From assembly GCA_030248065.1 (NCBI GenBank), contig JASAMV010006592.1:1-64000 (forward strand): a DNA stretch of 64,000 bases. The letters run 5' to 3'. Shown here one piece after another: positions 34,678 to 46,053 of this stretch (the first letter of the stretch is position 1; each line of letters starts with the position of its first letter). The position numbers and the translations under genes were made by a program. Source of the DNA: Rhynchonema sp. JSB1_4. Taxonomy: Eukaryota; Nematoda; Chromadorea; Monhysterida; Xyalidae. The notes under the pieces are model-generated. The model had not been told where the DNA came from and searched no databases. It worked only from the letters and a program-made list of their open reading frames with translations.

Positions 34678-37473
34678 ATGGATAACTACGAGACAATACT
34701 GGAATTGGCCAAACCAATCGGACTCTATCAAATCGTTCTGTTGATTTGGTCGCAGGTTCGTCATTATCAAATATTTATATCAAGATCTGTTTTTCAACAC
34801 TGCCTATTTCTGCGCTGTTCAGTTCTCGTTGATTCTGATTTCGAGCAACATGATCTTCATGTCATTGGGCGCATCGCAGCCAAGTGTGTCCGTGGACGTC
34901 AATCTAACGCAGGTAACGGTGCACTTTCAGTCTTGGATCGGCGTAAAGCTGGAATTCCCCTTCAATTATTGCACGTTACTAACAACATAATTCGTGAGGC
35001 ACCTTTTCGTCAATTGAATATGGGTGTTATGCAGCATGTTTTTTTCGTTGCACGGTTGCTTGCGCAGACGGCGGGCGGTGCACCAGGTCATCGTCGGTGT
35101 GCAAATGCACCAGATAGTCACACGACCCCAAAATTGATGAGCGACTCATTGACAGAATCACTCGTCGCCCGATGTCACACCGGATGCCACTGATTTCCAC
35201 ACGCTGTCCGTCCAGTACGGCCTGATCGGTGATCGAGCGTATCTTGTGTCGTGGATCACATCCATTCAAATGGTCGGCGTCTTGATCGGCGCTGGCGTTG
35301 GCGGACGACTGGCTGATGCGTGGGTTACGGTATAATTATACTGAGTTACGGTAATTGCGCGGTCAGACGATGATCGTGAGGACACGGTAATTGTTACTGT
35401 AATGTTTACGTTCCGATAATTGTGAAATTGCAGTAGCTGAGGATGAGGTATATGTGAAAGGCATCAATAATCGAATGATTTCAGATTTGGTCGCAAAACG
35501 ATCTCGGTCGGCTCCGTCATCCTGTTGTCAGGGATAGGCATCGTGAGTGGATGGGCGCCCAAATGGTATCGTGGCATTTGGAACTGATAAATGGATAAAA
35601 ATCGCACGTAACATCGTGATGTTTCATTCACAGGGTCTATTACATGATGTTTCGTTTTGTGATCGGCTGCTTTGTCGGCAGTACCATCACATCGACGTTT
35701 GTGCTGAGCAGTGAGCAAATGGTGGGCGATTCAGAACCAACATTACGGAAAATGTAGCATTTTTCACAATAAATGCCTGAATAACGCGCAGGTGCAACGA
35801 TATCGCACATTGCTGTTCATTGGCGGCTGGCCTACGGGCAGCGCCGTGCTCGCCGTCTGTGCGTTGTTAACAAATAATTGGTTGTGAGTTGGACAATGAT
35901 ATGTATACTGTACATATTTTTGTCTTGTTTCCAACCATTGCAATTTACAGTTGCAGCAATCCAATTTTGCAGCATGTTGAATCTGGCGATCAATTGTTTC
36001 GGGATTGTGCCGTTGCTGCTTCAGTTTGTGATCACCGAAAGCCCGAAATGGCTGATTGAGAGTGGCCGAGAAAAGAAAGGTTCACTCTCAAAAATGTAAA
36101 GATATTGGGACAAACTTACAGATTCATCATACATACATTGAAAAAAATCACAGGCACCGCTGCGATGCTCAAAATCGCGCGTTTGAACGGTGCCAGCCAA
36201 GAAAGTCGCGAGAAAATCAGTGCTCTCATGAAAGATCCCAATAAACAGTCAGGTTCGTTTGCAGTCCTGCAGAATATAATAATTTTTTATCGTTTCATAA
36301 ACCTATGCGACATGGAAGAGACCCCAGATATCCATTTCAGCACAACACAAGCCCATTTCATACTTTGCCCTTATTCGCAACAGCCAGTATCGTCATCACA
36401 TTCTGCTATTGATGTTCTACTGGACGTCGGTGACAGTGGTTCACTATGGTTGACTCCGTCTTGTGTAACTCAAAGTGCTCGGAATTCGAGAGAAAAGCAA
36501 CAAAACGATTTCCACAATTATTTCCGGTCTAATTTTCACGCTTGGCGCCGTGGTCGATTCAGCCGCGCACAACATTCTCGTTTTTGCTTGCATCAATCTG
36601 GCGGCGTCCCTTCTGATCCCGATCTGCGATCGAGCATTCAAATGGCTCGGACGGTGGATTAATTCTGATTTTTCATTGTTTTTTTTATTTACCCCCGCTG
36701 TCGAAAAAACAACAATCAATTTTCAGGCGTTGGTTGGCGCTGATTGGCTGGGGCTCATTTGCCGGCAGTCTGGTGGCGGTTATCGTGCTGCAACAATTCT
36801 CACAGTATTTCATTGCCACTTGTGCCGCCGAATTTGGTAGTTTCACAAACGCACATTTCTTCACCAACCATACTATCGCTATCACAGTCTATTTCACCAA
36901 TTCACAGGGTTGGGCATGGGCCAATTGGTCTGGGCAGCTGGTGAGTTGTTCACGGCTGAGCTATTCCCAACGAAAATACGCAACACGGCCAATGGTGAGT
37001 ATTCATACTGTAGCTGATTCTGTGCCACAGAGAGCAGTGCTGTGCTTTGCTGCACTGTACTGACCATCAGCTGACCACCAAATCTGTTCCGAATCTGTGC
37101 GGGCATGGGAACATTGCGTGAATTTATATGTAAAACAGAAAGGTGTAATGTTTTAACACACACCGCGCAATGTGCGTATCACCAAATCAAACTCGGTGAT
37201 TGGGTCGCTTCTGATGGGCCACCAACTCCACCCTTAATGAATTTCGAATAGTGGAATCACCGAAGTCGCCTGACTACGACAGAAAACGTCTCAGGTCTGT
37301 GCAACAGTTTCTCCCGACTGGGTTGTATTGGCGCACCGCTGATCCTCCTACTGAACAGTCATTGGTCGAGCACCAGCAGTCTGATATTCTGCGTGATATC
37401 GTGGCTGAATGTGCTCGTCGTCGCTTGGTGTCTGCCGGAGACAAAAGGACTACCGCTGCCGGAAGATGTGTGA
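34678..37473 (+). CDS. SLC22-type organic ion transporter (major facilitator superfamily)
   Basis: A plasma-membrane carrier of organic cations/anions/carnitine with 12 predicted membrane helices. Exons read: 34678-34755, 34823-34912, 35156-35319, 35485-35565, 35634-35721, 35792-35883, 35973-36079, 36154-36247, about 36365-36456, about 36473-36653, about 36728-36836, about 36908-36995, 37295-37473. Start ATG gives MDNYETILE about 20 residues before helix 1. Family signs: GDRAYLVSWITSIQMVGVLI, LADAFGRKT (loop 2-3), ITESPKWLI (after helix 6), CDRAFKWLGRRWLALI, ELFPTKIRNTANG and VVAWCLPETKG near the end. About 480 aa, shorter than the usual 550, mainly because the first extracellular loop is short. 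The junction into the exon at about 36365 was not resolved. The intron at 34913-35155 carries a CACTGACGATGACC-type repeat; ATGTTTCA at 35619 lies just before an acceptor. A decayed paralogue tail lies at 33.3 kb. Confidence 0.88.
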
Positions 37474-37673
37474 TGCTGCGCGTCCATCCGACGCTATTTT
37501 TCATAAAATGCTTTGTTTGGAAAAAATTTCTTAGCACTTTTTATTTTGTGAATACACGCCATACATGTGCGTGCAGTATAAATGTGCATATGTGACGTGT
37601 AACACTCGTTTCGTTGATGGGAGCATTCACTGTTTCTCGGACCAGAACCCAGACAGATGCGGTCATCTGTTCA

Positions 37674-38026
37674 ACCACAAGCTGATGAGACGACTTATTT
37701 TTGAAGTTGGCTTGTGCGGATCCAATAATTTTCCGGTTCCACGTATTTCGGAAACAAAAGAAGGAGAAACGTACGTATTTTTTAAAAACACGCTCCACCT
37801 CGGTGCGTAAATTCCCTTTTCACTCCCAAAACATTTGTGTGTTGAACAACGTTGCTGTTCGCGTAAGCAGGCAACAAATTGAGGTCAGCCAGCTGGAATT
37901 TGTCATCATCTCTCTCAGCCTAATCTCTTTCTTTTGTTTTTCGAAACCGTGTGACCAGTACATTTTTGAATCTGGCCAAGCAAGCTTTAAAAAATTCGTC
38001 TCGTGAGCTCGTGGCTGGACATACCC
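37674..38026. mobile_element. MITE, copy of a dispersed family
   Basis: From CACAAGCTGATGAGACGACT to CGTCTCGTGAGCTCGTGG. About 350 bp that matches 52079-52440 over its whole length. Contains CACGCTCCACCTCGGTGCG and GCAACAAATTGAGGTCA. An older partial copy is at about 38930-39062. Terminal form TAGTCCAACCACGAGCTCAT is best seen at 52556-52590. Confidence 0.8.
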
Positions 38027-38238
38027 GTAACTTTCACATCCGCTGTTTTGTAATATTTTTTTCATGCTCGTAAATTCCACGCCCGCTCTTGTAATTATGC
38101 TTCTTGCACTGGACCTCCTTCTATTATGTAGTAGTATTGTAGTGGTATTCTTCTTCTGCATTGAGTTGGTGAGCACGCGATAAAACATACAAACTCGTGT
38201 CGACCAAGTGTCCACCAACTGTGCACATATATGTACAC

Positions 38239-38561
38239 GTATAGTCCGTCCACCAGCTCATGGCACTTTGTGTTGCTGCTGGCTGGTTTGTTCCTTTCCT
38301 CCACGTTCTAATGAAAGAGAAATTGAGTGTGAGCGATTTTGCAAGAAAACTGAAAAAATAATAAAATGTGTCGAAAAAGATTGAATTCGATCAAATTTAA
38401 AATTAAAATCGATAAAACACGTCGATTTCATAAAAACTGCAATTTAGGAGCCAAAATATTTTTTTTCGGAAACTGAATTTCTATTTCATTAGAACGTGGA
38501 GGAAGGGAACAAGTCGGCCAGCAGCATCACAAAGTGACAAGAGCTGATGGACGGACTATAT
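38239..38561. repeat. Foldback element with TATAGTCC ends
   Basis: The left arm reads TATAGTCCGTCCACCAGCTC...; the right arm is the complement ending at GGACGGACTATA. Arms are about 80 bp (to TTCTAATGAAA), enclosing an A/T-rich centre. The first bases resemble the 37674/52079 family, so the two may share a transposase. Confidence 0.8.
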
Positions 38562-39680
38562 GTATTTCTTGCTTCAAAGGTTTGTGACACAAATCACCTT
38601 GAGGTTAATCTGCCGCGCATAAAATACTGCTCTACACACACGCATGACACCATTACCGGCTTTGTTGTTTGACTGAAAAAATACTGCGTGAAGCAGCCGT
38701 TTGAGCTGCTTAGACCCCGTTACTTTGAAACCGACACCAAAAACGGCAAGCCCCTGAAACCGAATGTGGGCAAATGCGTATTACATGTTATAGATGTCTG
38801 TGCAGTATTGTTTGACCAAATATGGGGTCGAATTCCCGAAAACCAATTGCCCGCAAGCGAAAAGGAATTCTCGGAACGCAGTGTGAAGTTACCTATATGC
38901 AATGGGATTGTACAGTCAGATTGTGCCAGAGCAAGCAATTCTCGAAATTTTTTCCACCTCGGTGCGCAAAGTCCCTTTTAGCCCCAAAACGTGCTTGTGT
39001 TGAACAAACTGCCGTTTGCATGAGCACGCAACAAATTGAGGTCATATTGAGGCTGTAAATTGTCATCACACACGCGCTTCAAGCACTTCGTATAAAGCTG
39101 CCATGTACAATGCTCCACGGAAGACGTCAACATTTTTCTCACCTCAAGCAACCCGGAATGAGAGCCAGAAAGAATACATGGCATTCGGTGTGAGTTGACG
39201 ATCTAAGTTTTCCATATGTCCATAAGCCCAGAAAGCAGTCCTCAAATATAAATTCCATCACGCTTCTAAGCCCTTTCTGTAAAGGTGTACATATCAACAT
39301 GTATGTAGGTGTAATTAAAAAGAAAAAACGTCATCTTGCGCTTTTGCAGCCGTGCCTTTTGTATGCATGAACAATTACTGTATCAAAGAAACTTTATCAT
39401 GCTTGCATGGGTTGCGTGTTCCTGCGCTCAGCACTTTTTATTTCTTGAGTCCCCTGGCGAATTGGTGCAGATGTATGCATATGTACCAACAGACCTATAA
39501 ATGCTCCAACCACATGCAGTACAGTACTATGTATGTACTGTATGTATAAACTAAAATCGGTACAAGGGCTGCGTGGGTTTGGGTCGATATTATCGGAGTG
39601 CCGGCTTGAATTTTCTTCAAATACTTTTCGAATGACTAAACAGGGTTCACGTGTTTGAAACACCTGCCATCCAACGGAAA
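38562..39680. other. Intergenic with an old MITE fragment
   Basis: About 38930-39062 resembles the central part of 37674-38026 (CACCTCGGTGCG, GCAACAAATTGAGGTCA). The remainder is unassigned. Confidence 0.5.
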
Positions 39681-42138
39681 ATGCAGTGTTGTTCTCAGCT
39701 CATTCTGTTGTTGGCTATCCAAATACCGGTGCTGGTAAAAATGTAGGATCCATCCAACATTGCGTGCATTCTGGATAATTCCACGCTACATAATATCGCA
39801 TATAGTGTTCGTTTGCTTGAATACATACATATGTAAGTTTCCGTTTTTTGCTCATAAATTCGCGTATATGATCGATCGCTGCGACACGCAAAGTTGCAGC
39901 CGCAAATGACATGCTAATTCTGTGTTAAAATAACGCAACTGCTCAGCTCACTGGCGTGTTGTTCGTTTTTCAAAGCATCATCGAGCATTTCGAAGGAACA
40001 CATGCGAAAATTCAGGGAACGCATCGTAAGTGTCGCTCAGTGTTCGCATTGTCCATCTTTTCTATCATCAGGTCACACACGGAACCACACTGTAACTGTA
40101 TTCCTTCTTAATAATTCATCAGCTACTCCCGCCCGACTCTACCACGAATGAAGAAAATTGACAATAAAAATTGCGCGCAATTTTCGCATTTGGCCGTGTC
40201 AGAACGATCTTCCGGTTCTGGAACTGAATCCTGGATAACCTACCCATATTTAGTTGACAATGCAACCGGACAACAGGATGAGCGCGCGACGAGGGTACAA
40301 TAATGGCTTGACAATGTTAATACACGAAGGTGAGTTGCAAGGCTTTGATTTTCCAAAAAAAGTATCTGGTTATGCATACTGTACATACAACATGCGTATT
40401 ATGGTAACATATTCCATTTCGTTAAAGAGATGACCGATGAGAAAAACGACACAGCTGACAATCTAAAACAGTTGTTCTGTGCGTGTAGCTCAGGTTGCGA
40501 TGCGGAAGGTTTATCTTCGAAAGCATTGATAATTATCGGTGTTTTTTGCTATGATCGAATTGTGTGACAAAAAACCGGATAACAACAGGGCCACGAAATA
40601 GCTGCACATACTTGGCATACTGTTCGTGGACCATCCGCCAAGGTGGGTCACATCCATGTACATGGTATATCTTAGTGTGCTTGCGTCTAATCGTTTTGAC
40701 AGTCGATTGTGTTGATGCAAATGGACTTGTGTGTTTGAAACGAACTGTTTCCAACATTTCAACACGCGACGATTAGGGCGTTATGCATCAAAATAATGTG
40801 CATGACGAGCGTTTTCGAGATTAAGCAGGCAGCTTATGTAGCTCAGACCGGACAGGACTGGCTTGCAAGCGCTTATAGCAAGTGCAAAGGCATGTCTTGA
40901 CGATTGAGCTAATACAGCGCGCGGGCGCGCGTAAATCAAGACATGAGTACAGTATGGTAAGTGATACGCGGCTTCATATGAGAAACATAATCGGCAATAA
41001 GTGTGTCTTGGTCGGAAGAGCTTCGACAAGCAAAGAAGAGTGAGTGAAGCAAACACTCAATATTTGTAATTATACAAGAGATGCAGCTGAACAACTGGCA
41101 AGAGCATGGTAGGCCCGGGCAAGACTTCCTTTGTGAGTCAGGCACACGTGCTGCCAAGACTTCTGTCATGTCTGTGTTTCTGGACCAAATGGGGCAGAAC
41201 AGCTTTTGTTGAGCATGGACATTTTTTATTCGCTTCAGTCAGTGGGCATGACCTGTGCTCTTAATGAATTGTGTTCACGCTCGGCCTCACTACACTACAC
41301 GCTGCACTCCGAATCTAGCGGCTTTGTGTGGCCGTGCTTGTAGAGTGTATGTGTCTAGCTATGCTTTAAAAAAACAAATCCATCCTCCTTGAATTTATTT
41401 CTAACGACCACTGTCACCCGGCACTTGAACTAAAAATAGATTTTGCTGCATTGCCCGCCTCCAATTTGAACTTCAGTGCGCTGGCTCGGCTTTGTGTGCG
41501 CAGCCAACTGCATAAACGAACAAACTTCCAAACTTCAATATGTATGTATATAACAAACGAACATGTATGGCGCGAGAACAAGAGCAGATGTGTGTATGTA
41601 CATACATAGGTGTAATGTCTCCGTCTGAGACACAGTTGACCCTTTTTATAGTGACCCTTTCGTTGTAAAGCCATCTCTATGGCGACCCTGTATATGCTCT
41701 GCACTGCTCAAATCTGCTGTACACGTACATAACTCCCTTGGTCCGACTCTATGCTTTGTACTGACCGAAGGTGACATGTCCCAATCATGTTTGGGTAGAC
41801 TGTATAGCCAAAACAGAATCATAATCCCAAGCAGCACTTTCCGTGTTGAACAATGCCAAAAGCACAGCGCACATTGGTGATGTCGTCCTACCACCATCAG
41901 TATCAAGGCAGGGTCTATGATATCGGTAAGATCCAAATGGATGCTTTATGTGATTGGAATTACATAATGTGTACTTGTGAGAAAAGAACTCAAAGGTGCG
42001 AATGTGAATCATGACACAGGTTACCGCCTGATGATAGCGGTCGAGGACCTGAAAGCGATCAGGGCGCACGCGCAGCGGATCGAAATCGCTATTTTCGTGA
42101 TCGCGCTGATGCTGTTCGGCTTCATTGTGGTGCGAATG
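39681..42138 (+). CDS. Unrecognised gene with signal peptide and C-terminal membrane helix (exon model tentative)
   Basis: 39681-39734 encodes MQCCSQLILLLAIQIPVL, a good signal peptide, followed by a GTAAAA donor. Frame-compatible exons follow: 39947-40025, 40203-40294 (with an N-glycosylation site), and about 40444-40507 (KQLFCACSSGCDAEG, Cys-rich). Near the end, about 41872-41925 (MSSYHHQYQGRVYDI) and 42020-42138 (EDLKAIRAHAQRIEIAIFVI... hydrophobic helix) join in phase through GTAAGA/CACAG. The link between the two groups was not found. Phases agreeing at several junctions is the main support. The Cys-rich piece is faintly like a receptor ectodomain, but I would not assign a family. Confidence 0.4.
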
Positions 42139-42355
42139 GTCAGATACACCATCACCATTTGCTGGTTCGTTGCGTTGCCGCACCCTTTTATTATTGATAA
42201 GTATAGGAGTCCGTGATCAGCAGGTATGTATATGCACTGACGATGACCTGGTGCACCGCCCCAAAAAGACACCGACATGTACACGCGCTGCTGAACGGTT
42301 CAATCAAAACTCTGATCGATGTGTGGTTGTGGACATAATATACGGTCGGTAGCCA

Positions 42356-42649
42356 GCGGACGGGCAATTGAGCAAAGCACATTTGAGCAAGACCACTTTG
42401 AGCAAGTGAAAAAGAGCAGAGTCCAAAAAGGCAGAACCTAAAAACGAATAGGCGTAAGCCTAAGCCTAAGCCCAAACACAAAACAGATCTTAAGTGTAAG
42501 CCTAAGGCTGAGCCTAAGCCTGATACCAAAATCAGCCTAAGTTTAAGCCGGTGGAACAAAGTAAGGGCTCTGCTCTTTTGGCCCCGCTCTTTGTCACTTG
42601 CTCAAAGTGGTCTTGCTCAAATGTGCTTTGCTCAATTGCCCGGCCACCC
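42356..42649. mobile_element. hAT-like foldback element with perfect 8-bp duplication and TTAGGC-like interior
   Basis: The arms of about 50 bp read GGGCAATTGAGCAAAGCACA...TTTGAGCAAGTG and complement; the target duplication GGTAGCCA is at 42348-42355 and 42650-42657. The interior has GCCTAAGCCTAAGCC and further GCCTAAG pieces, complement of the TTAGGC telomere unit of nematodes. Confidence 0.88.
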
Positions 42650-43362
42650 GGTAGCCACACAAGACGAATCTCACGTTTTACATTACGTGATAAGACTGAC
42701 ATGGGCTAGGACGGCGCGTTTTGGATTTAAATTTGTCACGTGTCCCTTGTACTGACGAGCCCGGGCGTCTCAGTCGGTCCGCGAAAGCAGGGCGAAACAG
42801 GCCAACATCACTTCACTCGCATGCATTAGCTCATTGTGAAAGACGCACAATACTTATATAATGATTCCCGGAGACACCACGAGCCGTGGTACGTTTCCGT
42901 GATGACGCCGTTGTGAGTACACATACATTACGGACGACTACGACAGAAACTTTATTAAAATGAAACAAAATATCGATATCGCTACAATTATGGTATTATT
43001 AGTAAATTATTAGTCCTATAATTATATTATCGCATCATTTCAGCAGCAGCAAAAACGACAGTCAACGTGGCTGTTGCAGTCCTCGATCGAATAAGAAAGA
43101 GCAACAACGTGTGCAGAGCAAAGCGTCGTACGCAATGAGACTGCATGGAAAACAGATCACATCGCCTGTGCATCGAGATGTGATGCATCACGACTGTGCG
43201 TGTTTGACCGGGATTCTGCAACTTTCAGGGCTATTTCTAATGTAGTCTACGCAAATGCGTATATTTCGTGGCTGGTGGGCAACAGTGATGTACTGTATAA
43301 GCGATGCGCCAGTGATTGTGTTGAGGTTATATATTGAATGCGTTGACGACACAGCGGAAACC
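42650..43362. other. Intergenic with one dispersed repeat
   Basis: 42751-42815 is the best copy of the CTGACGAG...CGAAAC repeat (see 24841-24975). The rest is AT-rich with no recognised feature. Confidence 0.5.
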
Positions 43363-43735
43363 TACAGTACCAGCTGCAACTATGGGTGAATTCTGCTTTT
43401 ACGCGCGCAGCACGCGTGCGAAGAAAAAACAAAAAAAAAAAAAAAAAAAAAACCAAAAACCCCCCCCGAAACCCCCAAAACACCCACACAACCCCCCCCC
43501 CCCCAAACACGCAAAAAAACCTACGCATGCACGCCTGCACACACAAACGTATAGGAGGCCGAATGCACCACATGCACCGCGTGCACAGTGCTGAAAAGGT
43601 CAAATGCGTGCACGCGGGTGCACAACTGGTTGGTTATACATTGTGCCCGCAGGCGTCAAAGGCGTGCATGCGTACGCACGCGTGCTGCACGCGTAAAAGC
43701 AGAATTCACCCAGAGTTGCAGCTGGTACTGTAGGT
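43363..43735. repeat. Foldback element with homopolymer core
   Basis: Arms of about 57 bp: CTACAGTACCAGCTGCAACT... and complement ending GGTACTGTAG, including AGAATTCACCC and CACGCGTGC. The core is poly-A followed by poly-C runs and CACGCATGCA-type dinucleotide patterns. Lys/Pro-rich ORFs here come from the homopolymers. Confidence 0.8.
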
Positions 43736-44378
43736 TGGGCAAAACAAAATTTTTAAATTTTTTTAAAAAGAAGTTTTTGAAAAAATTTTTTTGTTTTAAA
43801 TTTTTCGGGGGAACAAAATGTTCTAAAACGTCCAAGAATGGCCTTTTTGGGAGTTATTTTTTGTCATTTTTTCTCAAGGGTCGAAAAATCTTCTTCACAA
43901 AGTAAGCTTTGGGGCAAGTATTTCGTACCTAAGATGCCCCAAATGATGTTATTATACCTTCCCGTGATACATGGGACACAGTATGCATGTACCTACATGG
44001 TACTTCGATGTCACACCCCATCGGGTCGGTCATATACGACTGATTCAGCTGCCCGACAAGTATTTCTGCAGCTTATATTCTCAATTTTGTGTGGTTTGTG
44101 AGTGAATCTTGCTTATTCGACCACAAACTGTTGTGTCTGATACCACAGCGCAGCAATCATCGGTCGATATCAAGCACAGACTGTTGGATCGCACCGAAAT
44201 CATTTTCGAACCGAAATGACGTAAACACCCTTCATAAGTGATGCAAGTTGCATTTTTTTCGCGTTTGTGCGCGTTTTTAAGGCAAATTTGGTAAAAATTT
44301 CCCCGAATCTGAGACGTTTTAAAAAATGTTTTAAATTTTAAGAATAAAACTTGTGTAAAAAATTTTTTTCCAACCCTG
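43736..44378. mobile_element. A/T-run element related to the CAGGGTTGGGC family
   Basis: Starts GGTTGGGCAAAACAAAATTT directly at the edge of the preceding foldback and ends TTTTTTTCCAACCCTG at 44378. The first bases (CAG) are missing and no target duplication could be found. The interior is distinct from other copies. Confidence 0.55.
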
Positions 44379-44396
44379 GCGGGGACACTGGGTGGC

Positions 44397-44590
44397 ATTT
44401 TCCAAACGGTGTAAAGGCCAGTTGGGTATAAAGGTCGGTCGCAAGCTCGGTGTGAGAAAGTTCTGTGTGAGGTCGGCGTAAGCTTGAAACATTGCTCAGC
44501 GTGCACTGTTTCAAGATTTCGCCGAACTTTCTCACACTGAGCTTGCCACCGACCTTTACGCTCAACTGACCTTTACACCGTTTCGAAAAT
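44397..44590. repeat. Foldback element with TGAAACAT at its centre
   Basis: Arms ATTTTCCAAACGGTGTAAAG...GGTCGGTCGCAAGCTC and complement (...CCGTTTCGAAAAT). Centre about 44494; TGAAACAT at 44485-44492. Confidence 0.82.
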
Positions 44591-44628
44591 ATCACTCACT
44601 CTGATGCGTTGGCACGAAATATGCGAAT

Positions 44629-45394
44629 ATGCGTAGACCAGATGAGAGTAAGCCGCTTTCATGCTCGGCAAGCCTGAATCTCATAATGCGTAGTGTGGCT
44701 AAAAAATTCATTCCTTTCCAATCCCCGTCCAACACAGACCCTGTATCAACACTTCCACCGAAACTGTTCGAACGCGGTATTGCGGGCAGCAACAACGCCA
44801 GCAAACGGCCATGTATGAAACGTGTGACAACGCTCAGCGAAAACAACAATGATGACAGTCCTGATGTGAGTGCGTACTGTTGCTCATCAATCGTCCAGCT
44901 TGCTACAACCAGCGCACTGATTGTGGCCGAGTTCGAACTCGTCACATACACAATAGCTGTTGAGAATAAAACCAGCGCTTTTTATTTCAGGGCCGCTCGA
45001 AATTGCTGTGTGGTTGGTTAGTGTATGGCACCTGATGTGGGCAGCAATGTTGAGCAGCGCACATACTTATTTCAGTGAAGCACCAGTTTTGAGCCCTACC
45101 CTGACTGCGTAGACTCACACCTACAATAGACTAGAAGCCCACTGTGTGGGATAGGATCAGTTACCCAACCACACATACACTACCGCAGTGACCAATCTAC
45201 CGTATGCGACCTACCGTAACCCCGCACCTGGTTTTCAGCACGAACAAGCGCTGATGAACAAGGAGACAACGCCGTGCAGCCAAATGCACAGCAACGAATT
45301 GATGCGACATCAACACACCCATCCGTCCACGCCAACTCGGCTGCGTTTGAAACATGATTGCGAAAGTGTCGATTTCCCGTTTCCGCCTGTTTGA
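44629..45394 (+). CDS. Two possible exons of an unrecognised gene
   Basis: 44629-44866 encodes a polar, basic protein start (KKFIPFQSPSNTDP, SKRPCMKRVTTL, SENNNDDSPD) ending at a GTGAGT donor. 45239-45394 follows a TTTTCAG acceptor and continues in phase (HEQALMNKETTPCSQMHSNE...) to a stop. Low-complexity acidic/basic composition is typical of a nuclear protein N-terminus, but no family can be named and antisense ORFs are equally open. It lies upstream of the FGGY kinase on the same strand. Confidence 0.25.
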
Positions 45395-46053
45395 GACAGA
45401 CACGGGTCGATTCTGTCTGTTTGAGACAGACATGGGGATGACCAGAAAGTGCATAGCACTTTTTTGTTTTGTACCAATGCTTTGTGGGGAATTTGGAAAT
45501 GTCGGTGAATATGTGAATATGAAGCATGAATACGCATTCTGGCAGGTCATCTGGGTGCACAATAACCGAGGTTGCCCAATTCGGTTTCTGTGAACTGGCT
45601 CAGCATATTTGAATGTCACCGTCATTCCCAGATCGAAAATGGCACTCTCTCGCTTCATTTTGTGTTTAATACTGCACTAAGATTCGTGTTCAAGTCTCTT
45701 TTGAACTGTATAAACGACAAAAAATTGAGAAGAATACATGGTTTTTCGAAATTGTGTATTGTCTTGAGATTTCCCTGTAATTATTTGCTTGAAAATAATA
45801 TTATTCGCTGCTCGCGTTGATGCAAATGAATTTTATGTGTGAAATCGAACGCGCAATCACTGCTGTTTGTCAAGGTTTATTTTGTATAAAAACATACTGC
45901 TGCTGGTCCAAATGGTTTGCTATCTTCGTTTCGGGGTAAAACATCAGGTTCGTCTGAATGCTGAGACAGCTCTTTTTGCTGTCTTGCTTGCGCTCACATA
46001 TTTCACATTTCGTCTCCCCAAATTAGTGGACTTTTTGCCCAAAGTTGTCCCGA

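Noticed and set aside
34186..35193. 335-aa ORF on the plus strand
   Set aside because: It reads through the TTTCCCGC cluster, transporter exon 1 and following introns; exon 2 is in a different frame. Only MDNYETILE onward to 34755 is coding in that frame.
42751..42815. tRNA gene
   Set aside because: CTCAGTCGGT recalls an A box, but no cloverleaf, B box or anticodon arm can be drawn.
43334..43733. Lys/Pro-rich ORFs
   Set aside because: They arise from poly-A and poly-C runs inside a foldback element.
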